This document shows, piece after piece, positions 24,886-33,797 of a DNA stretch of 64,000 nucleotides. The number at the start of each line of letters is the position of its first letter. The first letter of the stretch is position 1. The notes below the pieces were generated by a model. It ran no database searches. It saw only the letters and a list, made by a program, of their open reading frames with translations, and was not told where the DNA came from. The stretch covers positions 1,550,001 through 1,614,000 of the forward strand of contig NZ_JAIQDI010000001.1 in assembly GCF_020034665.1 (NCBI RefSeq), given 5' to 3'. Both the position numbers and the translations under genes were made by a program. This DNA comes from Niabella beijingensis. Lineage in GTDB: Bacteria; Bacteroidota; Bacteroidia; Chitinophagales; Chitinophagaceae.

Positions 24886-26529
24886 ATGTGGAAAAGACAT
24901 CCCCGGGCATTGCCTTTTTTATTTTTCAGCGAGATGTGGGAGCGTTTCGGCTTCTACCTGTTGCTGGGTATTTTTACTTTTTATCTTAAAGACAGCGCCG
25001 GAGGATTCGGTATGGATGAAAAGGAATCGGCTTCTTTATATGGAACCTTTATTGCACTTATCTATTTTACTCCCTTTTTAGGGGGAATGCTGGCCGACCG
25101 GAAAATCGGGTATTGCAATTCTATAATCGTGGGCGGATTGCTGATGAGTGTGGGCTATTGCCTGATGAGCATCCGTTCCCTGCCAATGCTTTACCTGTCT
25201 ATGAGCCTGATCATCATTGGCAACGGCTTTTTCAAACCCAATATTTCCACGCTGCTCGGTAATGTATACTCCACACCCCAATACCAGGATAAAAAAGATG
25301 AAGGCTATAACATTTTTTATATGGGTATCAACCTGGGCGCTTTTATCTGTAATTTTTTCGGAGCGGCCCTCTATACCACCATTGGCTGGGGCGCTGCCTT
25401 TATTGCCGCAGGAGTGGGTATGTTCCTGGGAGTGATCATCTTTGTTGCCGGCCTCCGGCATTATAAGACCTTTGATACGCGCAAGCCACTGAAAGAAGGT
25501 GATATGTCCATTGCGCGGATATTCAGCATTGTTGTTTTGCCTGCTGTGGCATTCGGTATCATTGGTTATCTTATAAAAGGAGCAGATGGGGCACTTTTTG
25601 ACAGCAGCAGTACGGATGCCTTTATCTTTGCCTGTTTCCCCGTAGCGGTATTTTTTATCGCATTACTGCTCAGAAGTCCGAAGGAAGAGCGGCGGCCCAT
25701 GGCGGCCCTGCTGTCCATTTTTGCGGTAGTGATCCTGTTCTGGGCGATCTTTAAGCAGAATGGTTCAGCGCTCAATACCTGGGCCAGCCGGTATACGGAG
25801 CGGCACGTGGAAGGCACACAGGGAACCATTCTGAGCTCATTAAAACTCACTGAAACCATTACCTACCGGAAAGATTCTGTTGCGCTGCTCGACAATCAGT
25901 TCCGGAAAATAAAAGAGAACGGCAGGGAAGTAAAAGGTATGAACTATCCCTCTTATTTTAAAAACATGGACCTGCAGGAAACGCCGCTGAAAGACGGGGA
26001 CACGGTTCAGGCCTGGGCACCATCCTTATCACAATCCATCAATCCATTCTGGGTGATCGTGCTCACGCCGCTGCTGGTGGCCCTTTTCACTGCGCTCCGC
26101 AGAAAAGGAAAAGAGCCGGCCACCCCCACCAAGATCGCACTGGGACTGCTGATCTCTGCCCTGTCGGTGCTGGTAATGGTCCTTGCTGTAAAGGCAGGCA
26201 ACAACGGCGCGGAAAAAGTAAGCATCTGGTGGCTCGTAGCCAGCTATGGTGTGATCACCATCGGCGAGCTGTTCCTCAGTCCGATGGGATTATCGCTTGT
26301 CTCAAAGCTGAGCCCCGTTCGGATCACCTCACTGATGATGGGCGGCTGGTTCCTGGCCATATCGATCGGGAACAAACTCAGCGGCATTCTTTCCAGTAAA
26401 TGGGATGAGTATACCAATAAAGAAAGCTACTTTTGGCTAAATTTCGTATTGCTTTTTGGTGCGGCCCTGTTTCTTTTTGCTATTTTGAAATGGCTGAACA
26501 AAGTTATGAGGGAAAAAGGCGTCGCATAA
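24886..26529 (+). CDS. proton-dependent oligopeptide transporter (POT/PTR family), copy 2
   Basis: 547-residue paralogue of the preceding carrier, same fold and motifs: E-x-x-E-R in FFSEMWERFGFY, FYMGINLGAFICNFFGAAL, and SPMGLSLVSKLSPVR. The two sequences align over most of their length but the central hydrophilic insertion differs (here around RHVEGTQG and FKNMDLQETPLKDG), suggesting different peptide preferences after duplication. ATG 24886 is chosen before the conserved helix 1; the frame upstream runs through the terminator stem. A TTACTTTC (24859-24866) is a weak -7 candidate. Confidence 0.92.
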   Translation: MWKRHPRALPFLFFSEMWERFGFYLLLGIFTFYLKDSAGGFGMDEKESASLYGTFIALIYFTPFLGGMLADRKIGYCNSIIVGGLLMSVGYCLMSIRSLPMLYLSMSLIIIGNGFFKPNISTLLGNVYSTPQYQDKKDEGYNIFYMGINLGAFICNFFGAALYTTIGWGAAFIAAGVGMFLGVIIFVAGLRHYKTFDTRKPLKEGDMSIARIFSIVVLPAVAFGIIGYLIKGADGALFDSSSTDAFIFACFPVAVFFIALLLRSPKEERRPMAALLSIFAVVILFWAIFKQNGSALNTWASRYTERHVEGTQGTILSSLKLTETITYRKDSVALLDNQFRKIKENGREVKGMNYPSYFKNMDLQETPLKDGDTVQAWAPSLSQSINPFWVIVLTPLLVALFTALRRKGKEPATPTKIALGLLISALSVLVMVLAVKAGNNGAEKVSIWWLVASYGVITIGELFLSPMGLSLVSKLSPVRITSLMMGGWFLAISIGNKLSGILSSKWDEYTNKESYFWLNFVLLFGAALFLFAILKWLNKVMREKGVA

Positions 26530-26584
26530 GACGGATCTACCCGCAACCGGAATGTAACCTTGACAATTATTTTTAACTATATCT

Positions 26585-28633
26585 ATGCAGGAAACAAAAT
26601 CTTCATTTAAGCCTTTTGTGCCGGACGACGCACGCATGGCAGAGTTCACATTAAAATCAGTACTCACCGGTGCTGCTTTCGGTATCATTTTTGGCGCGGC
26701 CACCGTATACCTGGCCCTGAAAGCCGGTCTCACCGTATCTGCTTCCATCCCCATTGCTGTGATCGCAATCACCCTGGGAAGGAAATTTTTGAAAACCACT
26801 ATTCTTGAAAATAACATCATACAGACCACCGGCTCCGCAGGTGAAAGCATCGCGGCCGGTGTGGTGTTCACCCTGCCGGGCTTCTTATTTTTAAGTGATG
26901 GCAGCGGGGAGCATTTTTTTAATTACATGACCATCCTCACCCTCGCCATCATCGGTGGCATCCTGGGAACCCTGATGATGATCCCGCTCCGTAAATCCCT
27001 GATCGTAAATGAACATAAAACCCTGCCTTATCCCGAAGGTACCGCCTGCGCCGATGTACTGAAGGCCGGTGAAAAAGGAGGCAACTTTGCCAAGACCGCT
27101 TTCTGGGGACTCGGCTTTGCCTTTGTATATGCCGTACTGCAAAAGATCGTTCACGTCATCGCTGAAACGCCTGCATTTGTTACGAAGCAGACCAATAGAT
27201 TTTTCCCCTCTGCCCGCTTAAGCGGAGAGATCACCCCGGAATACCTGGGTGTGGGCTACATCATCGGCCCCCGGATCGCCGGCGTGCTGGTAGCCGGCGG
27301 GGTGCTGGCCTGGCTGGTGCTGATCCCGCTGTTATCTTCCGTGGTACAGCCCGACCTCATCGCTACCCAGCTGGTAAAACTGGGTTACCTCACCGATACG
27401 GCAACTGCCGGAGGCAAAGGTGGCTGGGACCCTGTGGCCAAAACATTTGAGGATTTTTCTTCTGCTGTTTATTACGCCTATATCCGCCAGATCGGTGCGG
27501 GTGCAGTAGCGGCCGGTGGTTTTATCACCCTCATCAAGACCATACCCACTATAATCTCCTCGTTTAAAGGCAGCCTGGGCTCCATAAAAGGCGGCGCTTC
27601 CACAGCGTCAACCGCTGTTAAAAGGACCGAGCGCGACCTGAGCATGAAAGTAGTCGCTTTAGGCAGCCTTGGCCTGGTAATACTGATCGCTTTATTACCG
27701 CAGATCCCCGGACATACCATCCTGCAGAAATTACTGATCGGCATCCTCGTGGTGATCTTCGGAGCCTTCTTCGTTACCGTGTCATCACGCATTGTGGGCC
27801 TGATCGGTTCCTCCAATAATCCCATCAGCGGTATGACCATCGCCACTTTGATGGGCACCTGTTTAATTTTTATTGCAGTGGGCTGGAGCGGCAAGGCCTA
27901 TGAGCCAATGGCCCTGGTGGTAGGCGGACTGATCTGTATTGCCGCCGCCAATGCCGGTGCCACTTCGCAGGATCTGAAGACGGGCTATATCGTAGGCGCC
28001 ACTCCCAAATACCAGCAGCTGGCCCTGTTCGTAGGTGTGATCGTATCTTCTATTGTTATTGGACTTACCGTGAATTTCCTGGATAAACCAACGGCGGATA
28101 TGGTAGCTAAAGGTGTCACCCAGCATGCCATCGGTTCGGAGTATTACCCCGCACCGCAGGGTACGCTGATGGCTACCCTGGCAAGAGGCATCCTTTCTTT
28201 TAACCTCGACTGGCAGTTTGTGCTGGTGGGTGTATTTATCTCTATCGTACTGGAGCTTTGCGGGGTGAAATCACTGAGCTTTGCAGTAGGTGCCTACCTG
28301 CCCCTGTCTACCACCCTGCCCATCTTTATCGGAGGCCTCATCCGGGGTGCTGTTGATAAAAAGGCAGGTAAACCTGTAAATCCTGAAGAGGAAGAACTGG
28401 GACGGGGTAACCTTTTTGCCACCGGTCTGGTGGCCGGAGGTGCCGTTGCCGGTGTGGTTATTGCCATTCTTTCGGGCTTTGATGGCCCGGCGGCTGCGTT
28501 GAAAATGGTCAACGCCGAACATGGCCTGAGTACCGCGCTGGGAGAAGGCGGTTACTATGTATTGGGAACGCTGGCCTTCGCCACCATGGCTTTTGTACTT
28601 TATAAAGTAGGACTTTCCAAGAACAAGGATTAA
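26585..28633 (+). CDS. OPT family oligopeptide transporter
   Basis: 682-residue polytopic carrier of the OPT (oligopeptide transporter) family with about 15 hydrophobic segments. Early signature residues are FTLKSVLTGAAFGIIFGAATVYLALKAG and the IQTTGSAGESIAAGVVF stretch; TLPYPEGTACADVLKAGE and a late LELCGVKSLSFAVGAYLPLSTT block are also typical of bacterial OPT proteins. Members move oligopeptides or metal-chelate complexes. The gene comes 55 bases after the second POT gene and ends in a strong terminator, completing a peptide-uptake block. TAACCTTG at 26555-26562 is a one-mismatch -7 element. Confidence 0.9.
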   Translation: MQETKSSFKPFVPDDARMAEFTLKSVLTGAAFGIIFGAATVYLALKAGLTVSASIPIAVIAITLGRKFLKTTILENNIIQTTGSAGESIAAGVVFTLPGFLFLSDGSGEHFFNYMTILTLAIIGGILGTLMMIPLRKSLIVNEHKTLPYPEGTACADVLKAGEKGGNFAKTAFWGLGFAFVYAVLQKIVHVIAETPAFVTKQTNRFFPSARLSGEITPEYLGVGYIIGPRIAGVLVAGGVLAWLVLIPLLSSVVQPDLIATQLVKLGYLTDTATAGGKGGWDPVAKTFEDFSSAVYYAYIRQIGAGAVAAGGFITLIKTIPTIISSFKGSLGSIKGGASTASTAVKRTERDLSMKVVALGSLGLVILIALLPQIPGHTILQKLLIGILVVIFGAFFVTVSSRIVGLIGSSNNPISGMTIATLMGTCLIFIAVGWSGKAYEPMALVVGGLICIAAANAGATSQDLKTGYIVGATPKYQQLALFVGVIVSSIVIGLTVNFLDKPTADMVAKGVTQHAIGSEYYPAPQGTLMATLARGILSFNLDWQFVLVGVFISIVLELCGVKSLSFAVGAYLPLSTTLPIFIGGLIRGAVDKKAGKPVNPEEEELGRGNLFATGLVAGGAVAGVVIAILSGFDGPAAALKMVNAEHGLSTALGEGGYYVLGTLAFATMAFVLYKVGLSKNKD

Positions 28634-28651
28634 AACAGGTGATATGATTTT

Positions 28652-28690
28652 AAAAAGCGCTTCTGTTTTCAAAAACCGGGGCGCTTTTTT
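28652..28690 (+). terminator. Rho-independent terminator after the OPT gene
   Basis: Stem AAAAAGCGC (28652-28660) pairs with GCGCTTTTT (28681-28689), followed by T residues. It lies about 20 bases behind the OPT stop. Confidence 0.75.
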
Positions 28691-28762
28691 ATTGCCCTTC
28701 CCTGCTGACATACGCTTGTCACCGCCTGTTATTTTCTTTGTGGTAATTAAACAGGACAAACA

Positions 28763-29386
28763 ATGGAAAAACTGGATCTTACAAAGGAATACCCGCATTA
28801 TTACAAGGCAAAGCCGGAACCCGCACTGGTGACCATCGAAGCCGCTCAGTTCCTCTCTGTTACCGGCAAAGGCGACCCTTCGGGATCAGATTTTAAAATG
28901 CATATTGAAGCCCTGTACCCGACGGTCTATACACTCAAGTTTGCTTCCAAGGCAAACGGCCGGGATTTTGTGGTTTCAAAACTGGAAGGCCTCTGGTGGT
29001 TTGATGAAGAGCGTTTCGATGTGCGTACGGCTTCAGAAGCCGCGCAAAAAGTTCCCAGGAGTGAATGGGAATACCGCCTGCTGATCCGTCTTCCCGGATT
29101 TATAACGGCAGCGGAAGTGGCTATGGCAAGGGAGGCTGTTCTCCGGAAAAAAAATAATACACTGGTGCCCGAAGTAGAACTGTTTCAAATGGAAGAAGGG
29201 CGCTGTGTACAACTCCTGCACCAGGGTCCTTTTGCCACAGAGCCGGAATCATTGGAAAAAATAAGCCGTTTTATGGAAGCACACCAGCTCCGCAGGAACG
29301 GCGTGCATCACGAAATTTATTTATCCGATTTTAATAAAACAGCATCCGAAAAACTGAGGACCATCCTCAGGGAGCCTGTAAAGTGA
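28763..29386 (+). CDS. GyrI-like small-molecule-binding protein
   Basis: 207 residues with two repeats of a GyrI/AraC-effector-type domain (SHS2 fold). The first runs from about residues 21-105 (EPALVTIEAAQFLSVTGKGD and FVVSKLEGLWWFDEE); the second from about 110-200 (LVPEVELFQMEEGRCVQLLHQGPF and NGVHHEIYLSDFNK). The latter ends in the HEIYLSD motif common in this family. There is no DNA-binding domain, so it is a free-standing binder or enzyme; stand-alone GyrI-like proteins have been linked to hydrolysis or binding of toxic small molecules. It converges with the esterase gene with six bases between stops. Confidence 0.85.
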   Translation: MEKLDLTKEYPHYYKAKPEPALVTIEAAQFLSVTGKGDPSGSDFKMHIEALYPTVYTLKFASKANGRDFVVSKLEGLWWFDEERFDVRTASEAAQKVPRSEWEYRLLIRLPGFITAAEVAMAREAVLRKKNNTLVPEVELFQMEEGRCVQLLHQGPFATEPESLEKISRFMEAHQLRRNGVHHEIYLSDFNKTASEKLRTILREPVK

Positions 29387-29392
29387 TCCGTT

Positions 29393-30220
29393 CTAGCTGC
29401 CTGCCGTTCTCATTTTATCGAAAAAATCCCTGAAGAAAAGCAGCTGGTATTTGACGGCATTCTTCCAGTAAGCCCAGTCATGCCCGCCCGGACGTTCAAT
29501 ATAGTCGTGCGGAATTTTTAACTGTACCATTTTTTGATGCAGGCCACGGTTTGCTTCACAGAAAAAATCATCCACGCCACAATCAAAAATGATAGCTACA
29601 GAATCGGCGGGATATTTTTCGATGGCATTTGCCACGGTGACATCCCTCCAGTCAAACCCGGTGGAATCCGGATTGCCGATCCAGATCCTGATATTCCATT
29701 TGTCTTTAAACAGTTTTATATCCACGCCCCCGCTCATGCTGCCACAGGCACCAAAAGTGGCGGCATGGCGCAACCCCAGGAACATGCCGCCGTGGCCGCC
29801 CATACTCAAACCTGTAATGGCTCTGCCAAAGCGGCTTTTTTGTGTTTTATAATGCGCATCAATATAGGCCGGGACCTCAGTACCGATATAGGTTTCGTAC
29901 CGTACCGCGGGATTCATATGGCTGTCGAAATACCAGCTGTCGCGACTGCCATCCGGACATACGATCATGAGCCCGTAGCGGTCGGCATGATCTTTCAGTT
30001 CCGGCATACGGGTGATCCAGCTGGAATAATTACCATCATAACCGTGCAGCAGGTATACCACGGGAAAATTCGTCCCTTTTACATAGCCCTGTGGCAGTAC
30101 CACCACACAACCGGAGTTTTTTTTCATGGCACTGCTGTGGATACTCACCGTATCTACAGTGGCGGCATTTAGGAATGCGGCACTCCCAAGGAGCAGCAGC
30201 AGCAAAAGGGGCTTTCTCAT
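29393..30220 (-). CDS. secreted alpha/beta-hydrolase esterase (esterase D/feruloyl-esterase-like)
   Basis: 275 residues with a signal peptide (KPLLLLLLLGSAAFLNA). The fold is that of the PF00756-type esterases: PVVYLLHGYDGNYSSW (oxyanion region), nucleophile Ser in AITGLSMGGHGGMFLG (about residue 150), acid Asp in FDCGVDDFFCEANRG and catalytic His in RPGGHDWAYWK near the end. It probably hydrolyses acyl or feruloyl esters in the periplasm. ATG at 30220 is chosen because the signal peptide begins there; the longer frame adds 25 residues of spacer. It is downstream of the isomerase gene on the same strand. Confidence 0.85.
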   Translation of the reverse strand: MRKPLLLLLLLGSAAFLNAATVDTVSIHSSAMKKNSGCVVVLPQGYVKGTNFPVVYLLHGYDGNYSSWITRMPELKDHADRYGLMIVCPDGSRDSWYFDSHMNPAVRYETYIGTEVPAYIDAHYKTQKSRFGRAITGLSMGGHGGMFLGLRHAATFGACGSMSGGVDIKLFKDKWNIRIWIGNPDSTGFDWRDVTVANAIEKYPADSVAIIFDCGVDDFFCEANRGLHQKMVQLKIPHDYIERPGGHDWAYWKNAVKYQLLFFRDFFDKMRTAGS

Positions 30221-30278
30221 TTTGTTGATTTTGCATTGTGCCGGCTTCAATGCTGCACCGGCCCGTGCAGCTGATCTG

Positions 30279-31193
30279 CTACATAAAAGCATCACACTCG
30301 CGGTAGGCGGCGATCAGGCGGTCTTCCCCGGCCTTTCCCGGCTGGGAAATACCATGCTCCATGCCCAGTACGCCTTTATAACCTTTTTCGTGCAGCCATT
30401 TGAATACGTTCTTATAGTTGATCTCCCCGGTCGTCGGCTCTTTTCTTCCGGGGTTGTCCCCGATCTGGATATAGGCGATCTCACTCCAGGTGAGCTCCAT
30501 ATTTTTTATGATATTGCCTTCATTCTTCTGCATATGATAAATATCATACAGAATCTTGCAGGATGGGCTGTCTACGCCCCTGCATATTTCGTAGGTCTGG
30601 GCAGAGGTGCGCAGGAACAGGTCCGGCGTATCACTCAATGGCTCCAGCACCATCACAATGCCGTGGGGTTCAAAGATCTCCGAGCCTCTCCGCAATGCAT
30701 CAATGACATGTGCGGTCTGTACTTCAACCGGCAGATCACGCTGAAAATCGCCCGGTACCACGGTCACCCATTTGGCATTGCAGCGCTTGGCTACTTCTAC
30801 TGATTGTCGGCAGCCGTCAAGAAAAATATCAAGGTGTTCTTTTTTATTTGCAGCTAGGGTATTCGCTCCGTTACCGCCCTTTGGCACTACGAAAACGCCC
30901 ATCCGCATATTTAATTTTGCCAGCGTTTCACCGATCTTAGATTGCATTTCCGGTGTTCTCCCGGTCATCCCATTGTCTTCTATCGACCGGAATCCCTTGT
31001 CATACATATACTTGATCTGGTCGATAAAGTCTTTACCGGCGCTGTTGGCAAACATCCCGTCATGCGGGGCATAGTCCATATTAAAGAGCTTACCGGCCTT
31101 TGCGCTTTTTGCGGGCTGCGCCCATAAGCCGGTTCCAAGCCCCAGCGCGCTCGCTGTCAGGACATTGTTCTTTACGAAATTTCTTCGGTTCAT
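30279..31193 (-). CDS. hydroxypyruvate-isomerase-like TIM-barrel protein, Tat-exported
   Basis: 304 residues. A twin-arginine signal (MNRRNFVKNNVL) with ALGLGTGLWA precedes a xylose-isomerase-like TIM barrel of the hydroxypyruvate isomerase family. Metal-binding residues are suggested in VMVLEPLSD (Glu), ILYDIYHMQ (Asp/His), and GVLGMEHG (Glu). The Tat signal suggests activity in the periplasm, unlike the cytoplasmic E. coli hydroxypyruvate isomerase, so the substrate is more likely a sugar or keto-sugar. It is divergent from the SUMF1/Gfo-Idh genes and lies 58 bases upstream of the esterase, probably as one operon. Confidence 0.8.
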   Translation of the reverse strand: MNRRNFVKNNVLTASALGLGTGLWAQPAKSAKAGKLFNMDYAPHDGMFANSAGKDFIDQIKYMYDKGFRSIEDNGMTGRTPEMQSKIGETLAKLNMRMGVFVVPKGGNGANTLAANKKEHLDIFLDGCRQSVEVAKRCNAKWVTVVPGDFQRDLPVEVQTAHVIDALRRGSEIFEPHGIVMVLEPLSDTPDLFLRTSAQTYEICRGVDSPSCKILYDIYHMQKNEGNIIKNMELTWSEIAYIQIGDNPGRKEPTTGEINYKNVFKWLHEKGYKGVLGMEHGISQPGKAGEDRLIAAYRECDAFM

Positions 31194-31324
31194 TGTGGCA
31201 AATTTTTTCGAACTAAAAATAGGAAACTTTGATATTTATAAAAAAGATTTGGTAATTATTTTCAAATTATGATATTTTGAGCCTTATTAATTGTCAAACT
31301 GGAAATTTACTTAACTTCGGAACG

Positions 31325-32275
31325 ATGAAAAAATTGATTGCTGCAGCATTGCTTTGCGCTGGTGCAGGTGCCCTATATGCACAGGAAAAAAAAGACCCTG
31401 GTTTTCAAAAATATGAGCAAACCATTCCCGGTTCATCCGTAAAATTTACCATGGTTCCCATTCCCGCAGGATCCTTTAAAATGGGAAGCAGTTCCGGAGA
31501 AGCAGATGAACAACCTCCGGTGACCGTAAAACTGGATGCCTTTTATATGGGATCCCATGAGGTGACATTTGATGAGTATGCTCTTTTTCAATACGATGAA
31601 AGTCTGGGCCAGAATGTAGATGCCGATGCTGTTACAAGGCCGACCGCTCCCTATATTGATCTTACATTGGGTATGGGCAAGGAAGGCGGATTTCCTGCCA
31701 ACAGCATGCAACAGCGCGCCGCCATTATGTACTGTAAATGGCTCTATACAAAAACAGGTGTGTTTTACCGGCTGCCTACAGAAGCGGAATGGGAATATGC
31801 AGCGCGTGCGGGTTCGGGCACGGCTTATTTTTTTGGGGATGATCCCAAACAGCTGGACGATTATGCCTGGTATGCAAAAAACAGTGAAGACCATTATTAC
31901 AAGACCGGCTTAAAAAAACCCAATCCCTGGGGACTTTATGATATTTACGGCAATGTGGCCGAATGGGTGCTCGACCAGTACCAGGCGGATTATTATAAAA
32001 CACTGGGTAAGCAAACGGCCGCCAATCCGGTACGATTGCCTGAAGCAAAAAATCCGCGTATTGTAAGAGGCGGGAATTATAAAGACGAGGCACCGGCATT
32101 GCGCAGTGCCAACCGGACCGAATCGGATCCCATCTGGAACCGGCGCGATCCGCAGATCCCCAAAAGCAAATGGTGGAATGCTGATGCGCCCTTTGTAGGG
32201 TTCCGGCTGGTACGTCCTGCCAAACAGCCCAGCGCAGAAGCGATTGAAAAATTTTTCTCAACATATATCTTATAA
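31325..32275 (+). CDS. SUMF1/formylglycine-generating-enzyme-like protein, catalytic Cys absent
   Basis: 316 residues with a signal peptide (KLIAAALLCAGAGALYAQ). The SUMF1 fold is clear: MVPIPAGSFKMGSSSGEADE, FYMGSHEVTFDEYALF, YRLPTEAEWEYAARAGSG, NPWGLYDIYGNVAEWV and RIVRGGNYKDEA, FVGFRLVR. True formylglycine-generating enzymes carry two Cys residues after the RGGSF-like motif; here that region (residues about 265-300) has none, so the protein is unlikely to make formylglycine. It may be a binding protein. ATG 31325 is chosen for the signal peptide. TTG at 31291 and TAACTTCG at 31312 form a one-mismatch promoter so close that the mRNA may be nearly leaderless. Confidence 0.8.
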   Translation: MKKLIAAALLCAGAGALYAQEKKDPGFQKYEQTIPGSSVKFTMVPIPAGSFKMGSSSGEADEQPPVTVKLDAFYMGSHEVTFDEYALFQYDESLGQNVDADAVTRPTAPYIDLTLGMGKEGGFPANSMQQRAAIMYCKWLYTKTGVFYRLPTEAEWEYAARAGSGTAYFFGDDPKQLDDYAWYAKNSEDHYYKTGLKKPNPWGLYDIYGNVAEWVLDQYQADYYKTLGKQTAANPVRLPEAKNPRIVRGGNYKDEAPALRSANRTESDPIWNRRDPQIPKSKWWNADAPFVGFRLVRPAKQPSAEAIEKFFSTYIL

Positions 32276-32300
32276 ACTTTTAGCGATTAAATACCATATT

Positions 32301-33614
32301 ATGAATCACAAAACAACAAGAAGAGATTTTGTAAAAAGCAGCTCCCTGATCGCAGGCGGTTTACTTGCATCCCCTGTACTGGGAAATGTGAACTTTTTTT
32401 CCGGCGCTGAAGGAGTGATCAAAATAGCCCTGATCGGCTGCGGCGGCAGGGGCACCGGGGCGGTAACACAGGCCCTATCCACCAAACAGAATGTAAAGCT
32501 GGTGGCCATGGCCGATGCCTTTAAAGACCGTATCGACAGCTGTTATAAAACCATTACTTCCAAGGACGACAGCGGGATCGCCGCAGAAAAGATCAGCGTT
32601 CCCGAGGCCAATAAATTCACCGGCTTCGATGCTTATAAAAAGGCCATCGCCCTGGCAGATGTGGTGATCCTTACCACACCTCCCGGCTTCCGCCCCATTC
32701 ATTTTGAAGAAGCGGTAAAACAGGGTAAACACATTTTTACAGAAAAGCCGATGGCCACGGATCCGGCGGGGATCAAAAAAGTACTGGATGCCGCAGAGAT
32801 CGCCAAACAGAAAAAACTGAATGTGGTTGTAGGCTTGCAGCGCCGGTACCAGGATTCTTACCGGGCATTATTTGAGCGCAAGGACCTGATCGGAGAGATC
32901 ATTTCCGGGCAGGTTTGGTGGAACAATGCCGGTGTATGGGTAAAACAACGGGAGCCCCAGCAGACCGAAATGGAGTACCAGATGCGTAACTGGTATTATT
33001 TCAACTGGCTTTGCGGAGATCATATCAATGAACAGCACATCCACAATATTGATGTAATGAACTGGTTCAAAGATGCCTACCCCGTAAAAGCACAGGGCAT
33101 GGGCGGCCGCCAGGTAAGAACCGGAAAACAATACGGGGAGATCTTTGATCACCACTATGTGGAATTCCATTATGCGGACGGCTCTATCCTGAACAGCCAG
33201 TGCCGTCACATACCCGGTACCATGAGTAAGGTAGATGAACTGCTGGTAGGCACCAAGGGCGCTATTTTCTGCGACCAGGCGGTGATCAAAGACCGCTCCG
33301 GAAAGGTATTGTATGCGTTCGATAAAAAGAATGAGCGCAACCCTTATCAAACCGAGCACGATGAGCTGTTTGAGGCCATTGCCAAAGGAGAGTACAAGTT
33401 TGCCAATGCGGAGTATGGTGCCAAAAGCACACTGACGGCGATCATCGGGCGTATGGCAACATATAGCGGACAGGTGATCGAATGGGATAAAGCGCTTAAC
33501 TCCGGTATCGATATCATGCCCAAAGAGTACAGCTTTAATGCCACCCCTCCCGTGGTTCCGGACGCCGATGGGTTCTATCCCATTGCCACACCGGGAAAAA
33601 CAAAATATTTTTAG
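32301..33614 (+). CDS. Gfo/Idh/MocA family oxidoreductase, Tat-exported
   Basis: 437 residues. A twin-arginine signal (TTRRDFVKSSSLIAGG) is followed by an NAD(P)-binding Rossmann domain with ALIGCGGRGTGAV, the ILTTPPGFR and HIFTEKPMA (conserved EKP, catalytic Lys) motifs, and the C-terminal alpha/beta domain with YNRGxxx-free RYQDSYRALF, WWNNAGVW and HIHNIDVMNWF. Tat-exported members can use a pre-bound NAD cofactor and act on sugars in the periplasm. It lies 25 bases after the SUMF1-like gene and before a good terminator. Together with the divergent TIM-barrel isomerase this points to periplasmic sugar conversion, by inference. Confidence 0.88.
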   Translation: MNHKTTRRDFVKSSSLIAGGLLASPVLGNVNFFSGAEGVIKIALIGCGGRGTGAVTQALSTKQNVKLVAMADAFKDRIDSCYKTITSKDDSGIAAEKISVPEANKFTGFDAYKKAIALADVVILTTPPGFRPIHFEEAVKQGKHIFTEKPMATDPAGIKKVLDAAEIAKQKKLNVVVGLQRRYQDSYRALFERKDLIGEIISGQVWWNNAGVWVKQREPQQTEMEYQMRNWYYFNWLCGDHINEQHIHNIDVMNWFKDAYPVKAQGMGGRQVRTGKQYGEIFDHHYVEFHYADGSILNSQCRHIPGTMSKVDELLVGTKGAIFCDQAVIKDRSGKVLYAFDKKNERNPYQTEHDELFEAIAKGEYKFANAEYGAKSTLTAIIGRMATYSGQVIEWDKALNSGIDIMPKEYSFNATPPVVPDADGFYPIATPGKTKYF

Positions 33615-33640
33615 CACCAATGCTCCATGATATTACCAGG

Positions 33641-33666
33641 GCCGGGAGATCTTTCCCGGCTTTTTT
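33641..33666 (+). terminator. Rho-independent terminator after the Gfo/Idh gene
   Basis: GCCGGGA (33641-33647) pairs with TCCCGGC (33654-33660), 6-base loop, then six T residues. It lies 27 bases after the oxidoreductase stop. Confidence 0.8.
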
Positions 33667-33705
33667 ATATTCCGCCTTCCCGTAGGCCGTCCGGAAGGTC
33701 CGGAC

Positions 33706-33746
33706 AAAAAACAGGAGCCGCCTCCATTTTAAAGACGCAGCTCCTG
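33706..33746 (-). terminator. Rho-independent terminator of the superoxide dismutase gene
   Basis: Read on the minus strand, CAGGAGC (33746-33740) pairs with GCTCCTG (33718-33712) around a 21-base loop, followed by six T residues (33711-33706). It lies about 50 bases behind the dismutase stop. The loop is long, so a somewhat weaker hairpin. Confidence 0.55.
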
Positions 33747-33771
33747 CTAGATAACAAACTATATTTTTTTC

Positions 33772-33797
33772 ACCGGTTCAGCAGAACCGGTCTTTTT
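33772..33797 (+). terminator. second hairpin with T-run, rightward
   Basis: ACCGGTTC (33772-33779) pairs with GAACCGGT (33784-33791) around a 4-base loop, then CTTTTT. It overlaps the stop codon of the dismutase gene and would block rightward read-through from the oxidoreductase gene. Confidence 0.5.
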
